Of a stretch of 64,000 bases of DNA, positions 18,186 through 27,944 are shown piece after piece (the first letter of the stretch is position 1; each line of letters begins with the position of its first letter). Made by a program: the position numbers and the translations under genes. Below the pieces are notes generated by a model that was given only the letters and a program-made list of their open reading frames with translations, was not told the origin of the DNA and did no database searches. The stretch is from Phototrophicus methaneseepsis (GTDB taxonomy: Bacteria > Chloroflexota > Anaerolineae > Aggregatilineales > Phototrophicaceae): positions 806,001 through 870,000 of the forward strand of contig NZ_CP062983.1 of NCBI RefSeq assembly GCF_015500095.1, in the 5' to 3' direction.

Positions 18186-20141
18186 CTAGCTCAGGTTGCG
18201 CAGTTCGTCCAGGTCAGCAAAAGGATCATCATCGCTCAAGAAATCGTCCAGATCCGGGTCTATACCCACATCGCTGAAGAAATCGTCTTCAGCGGCGGCA
18301 GCCCGTTGCATATCCCGCGAAGAGGGTCCCGCATCAGCGGAAAGAGCCGCATCAAACATAGCATCTAGCGATGCACCGCTGCTCGCAACAGGCACAAGCC
18401 ATTCATCCGGGATCGTATGCGCGTCAATACCCGCGACATGGGCAGCCCACTTGGGGATCTGGACCGCACGCGTAGCGGCGTCTGCTGGTAAATCAATAGC
18501 ACGCCCGCGAGCATCTATGAGGATGCCCGCAGAGCCGCCATGAATGCGCTGACGCAGCGTGCGACTGCCACCAATGCGCAGCCCGCGACCTGCTTTCAGC
18601 CGCACTGTAATGGCACGTCCAACGCGAACCGGCAGCAATAATATTTCGCCACCGTATAAATCCTGCTTAAAAGATTCGCCATCATCTGTGATAACCGTCA
18701 TCGAAACAGCCACGCGTTCCGGGTCCGGCTTGCCTTCCAGGCTGATGAGCGTGCCTAGATGTTCAAGATCATCATTTGCAAGGAGCTGTGCAGCGGCTTC
18801 AGCATTGATGGTGGCGACAGCACCAATCGCCGGAATGAGGCCATGAGGGTCTGCTTTGACGACCGTCACGCCGGAAGGCTGAACCGTATCCGCAACCAAT
18901 AGCAAGTTCCAACCCGGGTGGCCTGTCCCCGTCAGCCCTTTACCCGCCGCCAATATCAAATTGACGTCATTTAGCGCACCCTGGGACCCTGCACCGGGCC
19001 AATCCCCCCGATGCTTAGCAAGCATATGCTGGACGCCAGCGCGCAGCATCCCATGCTCGAAGTAGAGATCACGCACATCTAAGGGGATGCTGCCAGGGCG
19101 AGAGGCTTTATTCTGGGCATAATTAAGGACCTGCTCCGGGCTGCTCTCAAAGGGCAGCCATTGGCGCACAGCATCCGGACCCGCCGCTCGTACCAGGGCC
19201 GGGGCCCCATAGCCCAGGCCATAATTCGTCTCGACGATGGTATCTGTCTGGCCGCGGAAGCTCGCCACCATAATCGTCGTCGCGCTGCCCATATCCACAG
19301 CCAGGACATTCTGTTCTGTCGTGCGGGCGATATACTCCGCGACGAGACTGTAACCGCGTGCTGTCGGCACAATACCCGTATCGCTGGTGACATTGCGGAA
19401 GCTGCCACGCTGGCGCATATTGTACGTATTGAAAACCTGTGTAAACCGCGCCCGCGCCGCATCAATATTTTCATTTTCCAGCGATGGACGGACGTTATCC
19501 GAATAGACAACTGTCGCCAAGTCGTTGAAGATCGATTCGACAGTGGCGACTAATTTGTTGTTGCCCGCGTAGAGGATACTGGGGCGTGTGGCTGGCTCCT
19601 GCACCTGTAATGCAATCTTCACTGGCGAGAGCATTGTACGCAGGGCGCGCTCCGCACCTGCATCGGTGCCCCCTGTAATCAGGATGACATCGGGACGATT
19701 GAGGATCAATTCATTAAGGCGATCTTCTTCGCTGCGGCCATCCGCTAATGACAGCACTGTCACGATTTCGACAAAGGCACTGCTGAGCACACGTCGAGCA
19801 CTCGCCAGGCTAACTTCAGGCACAAGGCCAACGAGCGCCACGCGCATCGGGCGGCCAGCCGTCGCTGTCGTCACAAATGCTTCGACACCACTGCGATCTG
19901 TGCCTTCTGGCGAGATAATATCGCCTGCTTTATCGTAAAACGTACGGCCTGTACGCTTACCAATATCATCCACAAGGCGGCGCAGCCCTATGCTGGCATC
20001 ATCAATTGGGAAGCCAACCGTTGCCGCACCGCTGGCGCGCGATACCAGCCGATAGGTGCCTTCCACCACATCGACCAGTACAACGCGATTGTTCACGCTG
20101 CCAAAATCCGCCGCTAAGATTGAACCGGCACGCTCCATCAT
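18186..20141 (-). CDS. MutL-type actin/Hsp70-fold ATPase
   Basis: A 651-residue protein of the MutL family (named from the glutamate mutase operon, not DNA repair). ILAADFGSVNNRVVLVDVVE at residues 7-26 is the phosphate-1 motif of ASKHA ATPases. A second phosphate-type motif, VLAVDMGSATTIMV, lies in the middle, and ILITGGTDAG and LAAGKGLTGTG are further conserved loops. The acidic C-terminal 60 residues (DDFFSDVG, DDFLSDDDPFADL) echo the acidic repeats of the 1517-residue protein two genes upstream. No glutamate mutase genes are present, so a cluster-specific role, powering or assembling the membrane complex, is more likely. Confidence 0.75.
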   Translation of the reverse strand: MMERAGSILAADFGSVNNRVVLVDVVEGTYRLVSRASGAATVGFPIDDASIGLRRLVDDIGKRTGRTFYDKAGDIISPEGTDRSGVEAFVTTATAGRPMRVALVGLVPEVSLASARRVLSSAFVEIVTVLSLADGRSEEDRLNELILNRPDVILITGGTDAGAERALRTMLSPVKIALQVQEPATRPSILYAGNNKLVATVESIFNDLATVVYSDNVRPSLENENIDAARARFTQVFNTYNMRQRGSFRNVTSDTGIVPTARGYSLVAEYIARTTEQNVLAVDMGSATTIMVASFRGQTDTIVETNYGLGYGAPALVRAAGPDAVRQWLPFESSPEQVLNYAQNKASRPGSIPLDVRDLYFEHGMLRAGVQHMLAKHRGDWPGAGSQGALNDVNLILAAGKGLTGTGHPGWNLLLVADTVQPSGVTVVKADPHGLIPAIGAVATINAEAAAQLLANDDLEHLGTLISLEGKPDPERVAVSMTVITDDGESFKQDLYGGEILLLPVRVGRAITVRLKAGRGLRIGGSRTLRQRIHGGSAGILIDARGRAIDLPADAATRAVQIPKWAAHVAGIDAHTIPDEWLVPVASSGASLDAMFDAALSADAGPSSRDMQRAAAAEDDFFSDVGIDPDLDDFLSDDDPFADLDELRNLS

Positions 20142-20147
20142 GGTGCG

Positions 20148-20783
20148 CTATCCTCCACCAATGGCACTGGCAATAAAATTCACGAGGAAACCCAGGCGCT
20201 CTACCAGCACCGTCAGGCTCGTCAGGATGGCGGCACCATACACAGAACCCAGCGTCAGCATCACAAACGTCTCGCCGACAATGGCAATCGTCCGGATAAT
20301 CGGGCCGCGTACCACGACGCCATCTGGCCGCCGCCGCGCCGCATACTGAAAGTAAACGAGCGAGCTCGCCACACCCAGGAAAATGACGAATCCTTCAAAG
20401 AGGCCTTCACTACTGGTCGCACCGGCGGTACTCAGGCTCAGCGGGATGAGCGTCCCGGCAACAGCCCCGACGACTGCTACCGCCGCGCCAACGCCAATCA
20501 ACACAGCCAGCGCGAGGTTCGTAAAGCTCGCCGCGCTCTGTAACGGTTTGAACAGCAGCATAATCGCCAGCAAAAGGGCGACTATGAGCAAGGCCGTCTC
20601 GCCATAGCCGGATGTGCTCTGCCATAAAGGCGCAATCACGCTCTGGAACGTCACAATGGATGTGAACGCCGCTGCCAAGCCCACAAAGACTGAAATCGCC
20701 AGCCGATAGAGGAAGTTATCCCCCAGTAAATAGCTGAATATCAACAGCGTGAAGACGAAGCCCAGTAAGGCACCTAAATCCAT
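20148..20783 (-). CDS. Multi-pass membrane protein of the MutL-like cluster
   Basis: 211 residues with six or seven hydrophobic segments and almost no soluble loops except the basic turn ARRRPDGVVVRG near residue 150. No family is recognised. It lies one base after the 1517-residue gene and six bases before the MutL-like gene, so the three are certainly co-transcribed. A role as a membrane base for the large protein or the ATPase is inferred from position. Confidence 0.65.
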   Translation of the reverse strand: MDLGALLGFVFTLLIFSYLLGDNFLYRLAISVFVGLAAAFTSIVTFQSVIAPLWQSTSGYGETALLIVALLLAIMLLFKPLQSAASFTNLALAVLIGVGAAVAVVGAVAGTLIPLSLSTAGATSSEGLFEGFVIFLGVASSLVYFQYAARRRPDGVVVRGPIIRTIAIVGETFVMLTLGSVYGAAILTSLTVLVERLGFLVNFIASAIGGG

Positions 20784-20784
20784 A

Positions 20785-23700
20785 TTATGCCCGTCCTCTC
20801 CGCAGGAGGTGTCGTATCAAGTAAAACACGTTGCCCACCACAATCAGGCCAATAATCATGATTAAGCCCATCGTATAGGCCTGCCAACGCCGATCTGTAT
20901 CCGGCAGCCGCGTCATGAGGAGCCGCCCCTCATCATCCAACAACTCAAAGACGACATCCTCATCATCTTCGTCAGAAGAAATCGCTTCATCTGATTCAGC
21001 CGTTGGGGTCGCTGTCATGGTAGCGGCTTCTTCCACAGCCAGCGATTCCGTTGTCGCTGTCGCACGTGGCGTCCGGGTCGGGCGCGGGGTAGACGTCGTT
21101 TCTTCAGATGCTTCTTCATCAGATGCTTCTGTACCGCTAGCGGCATCCGTCCCAGTCACTTCTTCGGCTTCTGTCGCTGTTACCGTCCGCGTTGCTGTCC
21201 GGATTACGCGTACTGTCGCTATAGGCGTGGGGTCATCATCCTCATCCGCCTGCGCCAGACGGCTGATCTGCTTCAAAGCGGCCTGACGACTGGCGCCCTT
21301 CACTACGGAGCGCTGGAGGGCCGCTTCTTCATCTTCTGCATTGTCTTCTGTATCTTCTGTTTCTCCGTCACCAGCCCCTGGCGTACCCGCCGCTGCCGGG
21401 CGCTCTTCAATATCCAGCAGGAAGGTCGCAACCCAACCCTCGCGACCATCGCCCAATAAGACCTGCGTCCAGCTTTCATCGTCACTCATGCCGATTACGG
21501 GCACTTCTGCACCCGGCCTCAGCACACTGAGGATCGCCCCATCGGGCGCATTGCGAACATTGATATTGACTGTCGACGTCACCACAGCGATCTGGACGGT
21601 TTCTGTCTCGGCAGGCTCGGCAGGCGTCGGCGTACCGATTGGCGGCAGTGTCGGACGCACGTAACGCGTTGCAGTCGGCGTCAGGCTCTCCGAAGGCGTC
21701 GGGCTGTCTGTTGGCCCAGGCGTGGGCGTATCCGTCCCGGTTGGCGCAGGTGTATCTGTCGGAGGCTGAGTCTGGGTAGCGCTTGGCGTACTGGTGGGCG
21801 AAGGCACCACCATCTGGCCGACAATAGGCACAATCCCACAATCCGCCCCGGAGACAGTCACCACACTGATGAAGACCCAGGATCCTTCCGGCGTATCCAG
21901 TTGGTACCATTCGCCATCTTCGCTCGTCCACAAGACGCGCAGATTTTCGCCAGCATCTAGGCCACCCACAACATCGAATTCCGTACCCGGCCCGCCGCGC
22001 AAGTTAACGCGGTTCGTGCTGTTATTGGTCACCGTACAATCCAGCACTTCCGGCGTAAAGGTTGGCGTCACGCTGGGCGTCAACGTCGGCGTCAGCGTAT
22101 AGGTGGCGGTTGGCGTGCTGGTTGGCGTGCGTGTCGGCGGGACGTTCACCGTCGGCAAAATATCTTCTGGCAGATCGTCACTATCAAAGAGCATGGCATT
22201 ATAGGTAATGGCATCTTCATAGCCGATCAACTGCCCGATGACCTGGGCCTGATCGCGCAAGTACGGCTGGCTGAAAGGTGCCGCCGCAAAGCCCGTCGCC
22301 ACGACAAATTGCGCATTTGTCTCTGGCAGGACCTGTTCCATCCACGAGCGAACAGTCTCCGAGCTTTCTGCAACAAGCACAATCAGACTGAACGAATCCA
22401 GGTCAGGGATGGTTAAATTCGTTGCATTGCCGCGCGTATCGGTACCAAACAAGTTGCCTGTGTTGACACTGAGATCGCGCAGCCCTAGGCTGCCACCGGG
22501 CAAGTAGCGCACCGGGTAAAAATCTTCATTGCGGCTTTCTTCGCCAAGGCGCTCAGCGACGAATGCTTCTGCACGGACGAGGCCGATTGCATTGGTGCCG
22601 ACGATCACCGGGCGACCACCGCGCGCGATGATATGCGCCAGTAAATTCTGCGCTAAGGGGTCCAATTCTGCCGCTGCCGTTGGGCCATATTCCGCCGCGA
22701 AAAGGACCAACTCCCCATCATCAATGGCATCCAGACGAGCGAAAGCAAGCAGTTCGGATTCATCCTGAAAGGTGGCGGGCGGCTGTTGGCCGATTTCAAG
22801 ATCAATCAGGTTCAGGAAGGGGATTAATATCGCCACAATCAGCAAAATTGCGATCAATATCCGGACAATCGGTAAGCGCGCCTGACCATCACCACCCGCA
22901 CGCCGCCGACGGGCCCGGCCTCTACGGCCACCCCCATCGCCTGCGCCCGTACCGGTCAATTCTCGCAGCATCGCCGCGCCGCGCTCCTGTTCCGGCGTCA
23001 AGCGGATCGCATCCGTCGCCGCCATCAGGTGGGATTCCGCATCAACTGCCGCGACAGGGACTAGTGCATCCGATGGCAGCAGATCACTATCAACCTCAGC
23101 ATCGCCGCTATCGCCTAATTCCAGGCCGGTCTCGTGCAGGTTTTGCAGACGATGATCGAGTTCATCAACCGGGCGATCCGTTTGATCCACCACCATCGAC
23201 GCAGCCACCGTATTCGAAGAAGCCGCTTCGCGCAGCCAATCCGGCACGTTGGGGTCTTCAAGCTCAAACTCGTCAGAGTCACGGATAGGTGCGCCTGTCT
23301 CGCCCAGCACATCATTCAAATCGACCGGGGCCAGGTCCACAGCATCTTCATCGCTGCCTTCTTCAAAATCGAAGGAGGATAGCAGCGCATCCAGGTCCGC
23401 AAGCGGTTCTTCCGCCGCCATATCCCGGATTTCGGCCTCAACAGCGGACGAATCAATTTCGGAAAGTTCACGCAGCAGTTCATCCGTCATACCTGTGGGC
23501 CGCTGCGGTTGTGTCGGGTCTGTCCTGCCTTCTTCCGGCTCCACTTCGGAGAAAAAGCGCATCTCCTCGCTGTCGTCGTCTTCCATCTCGGCTTCGTCAA
23601 GGACGGTCAGCCAATCCGGTTCATCACTCGATTCCTGGAACCATTCATCGTATGTCTCATCCTCATCCTGAGAAACGAGATCATCTATGCCTGCAAATTG

Positions 23701-25338
23701 CTCGCCATAATCCTCAGTCCGTTCAGCGAATTCTTCGAAGTTATCATCATCGCTATCGAGGTTCAGGTTGGCAAAAGCCGCATCCAGGTCGACATCGTCA
23801 TCTGTATCATCCAGCAAAGCGTATAAATCGGCTGTGGAGGCATTGATATTGACTTCGTAAGTATCGTCCTCTTCACCAAGTTCACCGAGCAAGGCTTCAA
23901 GAGAGCCTGTTTTAGGCGGTTCCTGGTCTATATCGCCGCTGAGGATGGCATTGATTTCGTCTTCCAGCGCTTCATCAGTGCCCATTTCCGCAAGGACTTC
24001 ATCCAGATCGCTGGTATTGGCACTTTCGCCAGCAACGTCTTCCTCGCCATATGCCGCACCTGAGAAAGCGTCTTCGTCGTCTTCATCCGTCGCAAACAAG
24101 CCCGCGAACTCGTCGTCTTCGTCCTCGTCTCCGCCACCATAATCTTCAGCATAAGGGGCGCTATCTTGCAGCCAATCCGGCGAAAAAGCTTCTTCCTGCG
24201 GTTGGGCGTCGTCTTCGTCGTCAAAGCCATCATCTTCATAAGATTCATCATCATATGGCTCGTCACTGTAAGACTCATCACTGTAGGAATCGGACTCGTC
24301 ATCAAGGCCATCGAACGTCTCTGAAAGCCAATCGACGTCGTCCGCTTCCTGGGACATAGCCGCTTGTTGTTCTTCTTCGTCTAAGGACCCCAACCAGGCC
24401 AGATCATCGTCTTCGTCTTCATCGTCGCCAAATGAATCTTCAAAGGAGGCCTCAAAAGATGAATCAAACGAATCCTCAAACGCGTCCTCAGGCGATTCTT
24501 CAGAAACAGGCTGACGCGACTGTGGCGGGTAAAGCAGGGTCTGCCCGCTTGGGTCTTCTTCCTCAACGCCCCAATCATCGAATGATTCGCCCTCAAGAAC
24601 GTCATCTTCTGTCTCTTCTTCAAACTCTGCTTCAAATTCAAAAGATTCGTCTTCAAGCGTTTCATCTTCAAATGTTGGCTGGCTGCTATCGGCTTCGCCG
24701 TAAAGTGCGTCACCGTAAAGCGCGTCCTCGTCATCCTCTGTCAGGTCTTCATCGGTACCAAAAAGCCCCGCTAGCGGGTCGTCGGATTGATCCTCATCGT
24801 CGTCACCATCTTGAAACAGGCTGTCAAGGGCATCATCGCTGTACAGATCGCTCGTATCTGGCTTCCTGGTTTCTGGCGCGGATGAACGACTAGGCGTGGC
24901 AAACCAGGCATCCGGGCCGGGTTCTTCCGGGGCCATGGCATCCGGCGAGGGGCTGTAATCCTCCTCATCGTCATCGCTGGCCCATTCATAATCGCCGCTT
25001 TCTTCGTCGCTGGTGTAGCTGGCAGCTTCGACAGCATCCAGCAAGTCTTCAAATTCTTGCCCACGCTGCCATGCAAAGCCATAACCCGTGTCTTCATCAG
25101 ATACGAGGTCGTCATCATCTTCACTTTGCCAGTTGAGGTTACCGGTTAAGCCCGTGCGCTCTTCACGCTGAGGGCCTTCTTCGCCCTTCCAATTGAGCTC
25201 GCCGGTAATGCCCGTATGTTCTTCGCTCCCGCCCTTGCCGGAGTCATCATCCCACTCAAATTCTTCCTCGTCCGACTGTTCGTCGTCCTCAGGATTATCA
25301 GGGAGATCTGCGAAGAAGTCGTCGTTACTCATCGTCAC
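20785..25338 (-). CDS. Giant acidic transmembrane protein with extracellular SH3 domains
   Basis: 1517 residues. Residues 1 to about 800 are extremely Asp/Glu-rich and disordered, with a duplicated TG(I/L)TG(E/N)LNW element (42-50, 62-70) and recurrent short W-L motifs (SPDWLQ, VDWLSE, PDWLTV, PDWLRE, LAWLGS). A membrane helix is at about 825-847. A globular segment follows (about 860-1060), then two bacterial SH3 domains (about 1099-1159 and 1249-1316) joined by TPTP linkers, and a final helix at about 1486-1507. The acidic half is predicted to be cytoplasmic and the SH3 part outside, where such domains often bind peptidoglycan. It probably links the cytoplasmic partners to the wall. Confidence 0.75.
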   Translation of the reverse strand: MTMSNDDFFADLPDNPEDDEQSDEEEFEWDDDSGKGGSEEHTGITGELNWKGEEGPQREERTGLTGNLNWQSEDDDDLVSDEDTGYGFAWQRGQEFEDLLDAVEAASYTSDEESGDYEWASDDDEEDYSPSPDAMAPEEPGPDAWFATPSRSSAPETRKPDTSDLYSDDALDSLFQDGDDDEDQSDDPLAGLFGTDEDLTEDDEDALYGDALYGEADSSQPTFEDETLEDESFEFEAEFEEETEDDVLEGESFDDWGVEEEDPSGQTLLYPPQSRQPVSEESPEDAFEDSFDSSFEASFEDSFGDDEDEDDDLAWLGSLDEEEQQAAMSQEADDVDWLSETFDGLDDESDSYSDESYSDEPYDDESYEDDGFDDEDDAQPQEEAFSPDWLQDSAPYAEDYGGGDEDEDDEFAGLFATDEDDEDAFSGAAYGEEDVAGESANTSDLDEVLAEMGTDEALEDEINAILSGDIDQEPPKTGSLEALLGELGEEDDTYEVNINASTADLYALLDDTDDDVDLDAAFANLNLDSDDDNFEEFAERTEDYGEQFAGIDDLVSQDEDETYDEWFQESSDEPDWLTVLDEAEMEDDDSEEMRFFSEVEPEEGRTDPTQPQRPTGMTDELLRELSEIDSSAVEAEIRDMAAEEPLADLDALLSSFDFEEGSDEDAVDLAPVDLNDVLGETGAPIRDSDEFELEDPNVPDWLREAASSNTVAASMVVDQTDRPVDELDHRLQNLHETGLELGDSGDAEVDSDLLPSDALVPVAAVDAESHLMAATDAIRLTPEQERGAAMLRELTGTGAGDGGGRRGRARRRRAGGDGQARLPIVRILIAILLIVAILIPFLNLIDLEIGQQPPATFQDESELLAFARLDAIDDGELVLFAAEYGPTAAAELDPLAQNLLAHIIARGGRPVIVGTNAIGLVRAEAFVAERLGEESRNEDFYPVRYLPGGSLGLRDLSVNTGNLFGTDTRGNATNLTIPDLDSFSLIVLVAESSETVRSWMEQVLPETNAQFVVATGFAAAPFSQPYLRDQAQVIGQLIGYEDAITYNAMLFDSDDLPEDILPTVNVPPTRTPTSTPTATYTLTPTLTPSVTPTFTPEVLDCTVTNNSTNRVNLRGGPGTEFDVVGGLDAGENLRVLWTSEDGEWYQLDTPEGSWVFISVVTVSGADCGIVPIVGQMVVPSPTSTPSATQTQPPTDTPAPTGTDTPTPGPTDSPTPSESLTPTATRYVRPTLPPIGTPTPAEPAETETVQIAVVTSTVNINVRNAPDGAILSVLRPGAEVPVIGMSDDESWTQVLLGDGREGWVATFLLDIEERPAAAGTPGAGDGETEDTEDNAEDEEAALQRSVVKGASRQAALKQISRLAQADEDDDPTPIATVRVIRTATRTVTATEAEEVTGTDAASGTEASDEEASEETTSTPRPTRTPRATATTESLAVEEAATMTATPTAESDEAISSDEDDEDVVFELLDDEGRLLMTRLPDTDRRWQAYTMGLIMIIGLIVVGNVFYLIRHLLRRGRA

Positions 25339-25396
25339 CTACACTTCGCCATCAGATGGTCTGTGTTCGTCAGTAGCTGCCACCACGAGGCCCATC

Positions 25397-26071
25397 TTAC
25401 GATTGGGGCACATCAGCGGTTGTATCGCCGTAGGTCCGGTCTTGCCCAATCATGACGCGCACGCCCGTCACCAATGTCGCCAGGGCAATCCCCAATAAAA
25501 TACCGCGTGCACCAGCGCTGAGCGGAATCGCCATCAGCCAATCCGTCACCTGCTGGAACGGCTCCAGTTGTTGTAAAGGCACTGCGCCAATGAGAATAAT
25601 CAGCATCCCCGCAAGGAAGACCAGCCGCCCCCAGGTAATGCCTGTACGCAACAAGCGAAAAGCCCCATATACCAGCGCAAAGCAGATGAGCGCAGCCAGG
25701 GCCGATTCAATCTGTACCTGCACATCTTCTAACAGAAAATTCTGCTCTGGGGATTCTAAATAAACGACCAGCCCCAAAAAGAAGCTCACAACCAGGACAA
25801 GGCTGTTCACACGGGCGCCCATCGTCGCCCCCCGCACCACGCGGACGGCATTCACAGAGAGCAGATTAAAGATGCCGATCATCAGCGTGAAGGCAATGAC
25901 GATCACCACAAGCTGGATAAACAAGCGTGCCAGGGCGTTTAAAGGTGCCAACAGGGGCCCAAATTCCCCAAATGCACTGCCATCGCCCACCAGCAAGCCG
26001 ACCAGCGTCAGCATACCGAAGGCGATCACAATCGTTGTATAGAGGACGAAACCCAAGCGCACACGCATCAT
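25397..26071 (-). CDS. Six-helix membrane protein of the MutL-like cluster
   Basis: 224 residues with about six membrane helices; short loops include LESPEQNFLLED. No catalytic motif and no recognised family. It lies between the DUF6754-like gene (43-base gap) and the giant acidic protein (58-base gap), all in the same direction. Its size and hydrophobicity resemble the 211-residue protein two genes on, but I could not align them convincingly by eye. Confidence 0.6.
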   Translation of the reverse strand: MMRVRLGFVLYTTIVIAFGMLTLVGLLVGDGSAFGEFGPLLAPLNALARLFIQLVVIVIAFTLMIGIFNLLSVNAVRVVRGATMGARVNSLVLVVSFFLGLVVYLESPEQNFLLEDVQVQIESALAALICFALVYGAFRLLRTGITWGRLVFLAGMLIILIGAVPLQQLEPFQQVTDWLMAIPLSAGARGILLGIALATLVTGVRVMIGQDRTYGDTTADVPQS

Positions 26072-26114
26072 AAAATCCCTGTATAAAGCCCTACATCAAA
26101 GCCTGAAGTCTAAA

Positions 26115-26909
26115 TTACGCTGAATACTGCTGTGCCAGGTTCGCAGCCAGCAGCAACAGCATGGCGATAATTAAAGCCCATCGCAATAGGTCGATAGTCA
26201 AGTTGCGGTTTGCAAGATGGGCGCTCCCGCTTAAATAAGCCGCCCCACCGAATATCTCATCACCAATCAGCGCATGATCTGCCATGGCATAAGCAACAGC
26301 TTGCCCTTCCAGCGTGCTGCTTGTTGCGATTGTCGTCAAACCACGCCGACCAGCAGAAGCCAGCACCAGCGAGAGTTCAACACCATAGCGACCCACCAAA
26401 ACATGGCTGTTGATGCGATCATCACCAGCCAGCGTGGTCAGCGCGCCGGAATAGGCCAGCGCACGGGGGCCAGCCGGGTACCAGCGCACATTGGTAGAGG
26501 TATAGCTCGCCAGCATATGACGAGATGCATAGGCACGGCGCAGCGTATCCACAGCCAAGGGGATTGTGCTTGTCTCGGATGTGGTGAGGATGGGAGCGAT
26601 ATCGCCAATCGTCGCGGGTTGTATGGCGTAATAGGCCGCTTCTGCGGCGACGAGGGCAAGCATTGTATTTTCATCACCCAGGCTAGCGCCGCCAAAACCA
26701 ATATGCAGCGGGCGGCTGGATTCAATGCTTTCTCCCGCCAGGGTTGGCAGAACAGAATAGGCACTGATAGGCCGTAATGGTGCCGGTTTACGACGACGCA
26801 CGATCAACGAGACGGCGAACGTCACGACAATGATGATAATTGTAATAACCTGGACATCGGATGCCACAGCGCTCTCCTGTGGTGAGATGATAAGATTGGA
26901 CGCCCCCAC
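26115..26909 (-). CDS. DUF6754-like membrane protein
   Basis: 264 residues with an N-terminal membrane helix (about 18-36) followed by RRRK, a soluble domain, and a C-terminal helix (about 240-258). The segments SRPLHIGFGGASLGDENTM and LEGQAVAYAMADHALIGDEI match my memory of the DUF6754 family, which occurs in Chloroflexota and some other phyla in similar gene clusters. The fold of the soluble part is unknown to me. It is the second gene of the cluster and starts 39 bases after the small first gene. Confidence 0.6.
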   Translation of the reverse strand: MGASNLIISPQESAVASDVQVITIIIIVVTFAVSLIVRRRKPAPLRPISAYSVLPTLAGESIESSRPLHIGFGGASLGDENTMLALVAAEAAYYAIQPATIGDIAPILTTSETSTIPLAVDTLRRAYASRHMLASYTSTNVRWYPAGPRALAYSGALTTLAGDDRINSHVLVGRYGVELSLVLASAGRRGLTTIATSSTLEGQAVAYAMADHALIGDEIFGGAAYLSGSAHLANRNLTIDLLRWALIIAMLLLLAANLAQQYSA

Positions 26910-26948
26910 TTACAGGCTGCAAACAAACATCTATCGCAACAGATTGGC

Positions 26949-27221
26949 TCAGGCTTCATCGTCCAGGCGGCGGCGCAAGGTTTGAATCCCTTCCGACGTT
27001 TCAAGAGCCTGGGCGAGATCACGAAAGATATGTCCGGCTCCGAAAATGCTGCCTGCGGGCTGTAATACCCAGGCGATTTGCGCTGCCAACGGACCAATCG
27101 GCTCCACAACATCGAGCAGTAAATGCAGCGATGGTGCCCATCCCCTACTTAATGCACCTGTTATCCAGTCATCATCAGAAGGGAGAGGTGTGTTACCGTG
27201 CGATTGATGCTCGTCTACCAT
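26949..27221 (-). CDS. Small protein, first gene of the MutL-like cluster
   Basis: 90 residues, probably soluble or membrane-associated through LHLLLDVVEPIGPLAAQIAW, with an acidic Arg-rich C-terminus. No family recognised. There is no ribosome site; instead TATACT preceded by TGT lies seven bases before the ATG, which is the layout of a leaderless transcript with an extended minus-10 promoter. It would thus be the promoter-proximal gene of the whole seven-gene unit. Confidence 0.55.
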   Translation of the reverse strand: MVDEHQSHGNTPLPSDDDWITGALSRGWAPSLHLLLDVVEPIGPLAAQIAWVLQPAGSIFGAGHIFRDLAQALETSEGIQTLRRRLDDEA

Positions 27222-27228
27222 AACAGGC

Positions 27229-27237
27229 AGTATAACA
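27229..27237 (-). promoter_or_regulatory. Extended minus-10 promoter of the MutL-like cluster
   Basis: Read on the minus strand this is TGT-TATACT, ending seven bases before the ATG at 27221. That places the transcription start at the start codon. The minus-35 region (TTTCGC at 17-base spacing) is poor, as expected for an extended minus-10 promoter. Confidence 0.5.
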
Positions 27238-27362
27238 CAGCGCCCTATTGCGCGAAACTAAAGACACGGCAAGGTTTTTCTTACCAAAATCGGGCGAATT
27301 AGGCATTTGGATGCATTAGCGGGCATGATTTAGCTTAGAAATACCCGGTATAAGCACCTGCA

Positions 27363-27893
27363 TTATGGCGTCGGCGTGCTGAATGCGGAGAGCGTCGCAT
27401 CATAATATTGCTGGTTAAGGGTGGCGATATAGTTCATAGCATCCCGCGTGGCAGTGGCGAAGATGAAGAAGTTCTCGACTTCGCGCGTGCTGTTAGCGGC
27501 ATCGACAGTCATTGTATTGGCGATATTCATAGCCGCAGAAGTGGCTGTAGCGCCCAGTTGCGCACGGGTGCCTTCCACATAGATGGCCTGTTCCGTAGCA
27601 GCAATCGCCTGCTGGGTGGCCCCGGCTTGCTGCGCCTGGGCACCACCTTCCAGGGCGGCGGATGTCTCCCGTAAATGCTGAGCATCGACAGCCAGCGCGG
27701 TCCGGGTTGCATCCAGGTTTAAAACAGTCGGCACCAGGATAAAAGCCCCCAAAACGCCAATCAACAAACCAGCAATCAGCGTGAACACAGAGAGACCACA
27801 TCCCACAGGCGTGAGCTCCATACGGGCGCGCGGACGTAATTTTGATTTGGGCAGTTGTTGCGTCATGGGTTTATGTGCCTTTTCGCTTGTCAC
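27363..27893 (-). CDS. Single-helix membrane protein with Ala/Thr-rich outer region
   Basis: 176 residues from a GTG start at 27893. An ATG at 27866 (MTQQLPKSK) is an equally possible start. A basic N-terminus is followed by one long hydrophobic helix (CGLSVFTLIAGLLIGVLGAF, about 33-52) and then an Ala/Gln/Thr-rich, probably helical region with repeated A-T-x-T/Q units like those of the LPDTG-type protein, ending in STPTP. No family recognised. It may be a short cell-surface stalk. Confidence 0.6.
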   Translation of the reverse strand: MTSEKAHKPMTQQLPKSKLRPRARMELTPVGCGLSVFTLIAGLLIGVLGAFILVPTVLNLDATRTALAVDAQHLRETSAALEGGAQAQQAGATQQAIAATEQAIYVEGTRAQLGATATSAAMNIANTMTVDAANSTREVENFFIFATATRDAMNYIATLNQQYYDATLSAFSTPTP

Positions 27894-27944
27894 CTCATTT
27901 TACCGCAGAATCAGAAACGATTGAACAGCCCGCAAAAAACGAGA

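Noticed and set aside
18186-20141. MutL as part of a glutamate mutase or DNA mismatch repair system
   Set aside because: No mutase subunits are nearby, and the sequence is the ASKHA ATPase type, not the GHKL mismatch-repair MutL.
22680-23288. Long plus-strand frames opposite the giant acidic gene
   Set aside because: Asp/Glu-rich codons on one strand leave few stops on the other. The products are Pro/Arg/His-rich low-complexity, and the minus strand has real domains.
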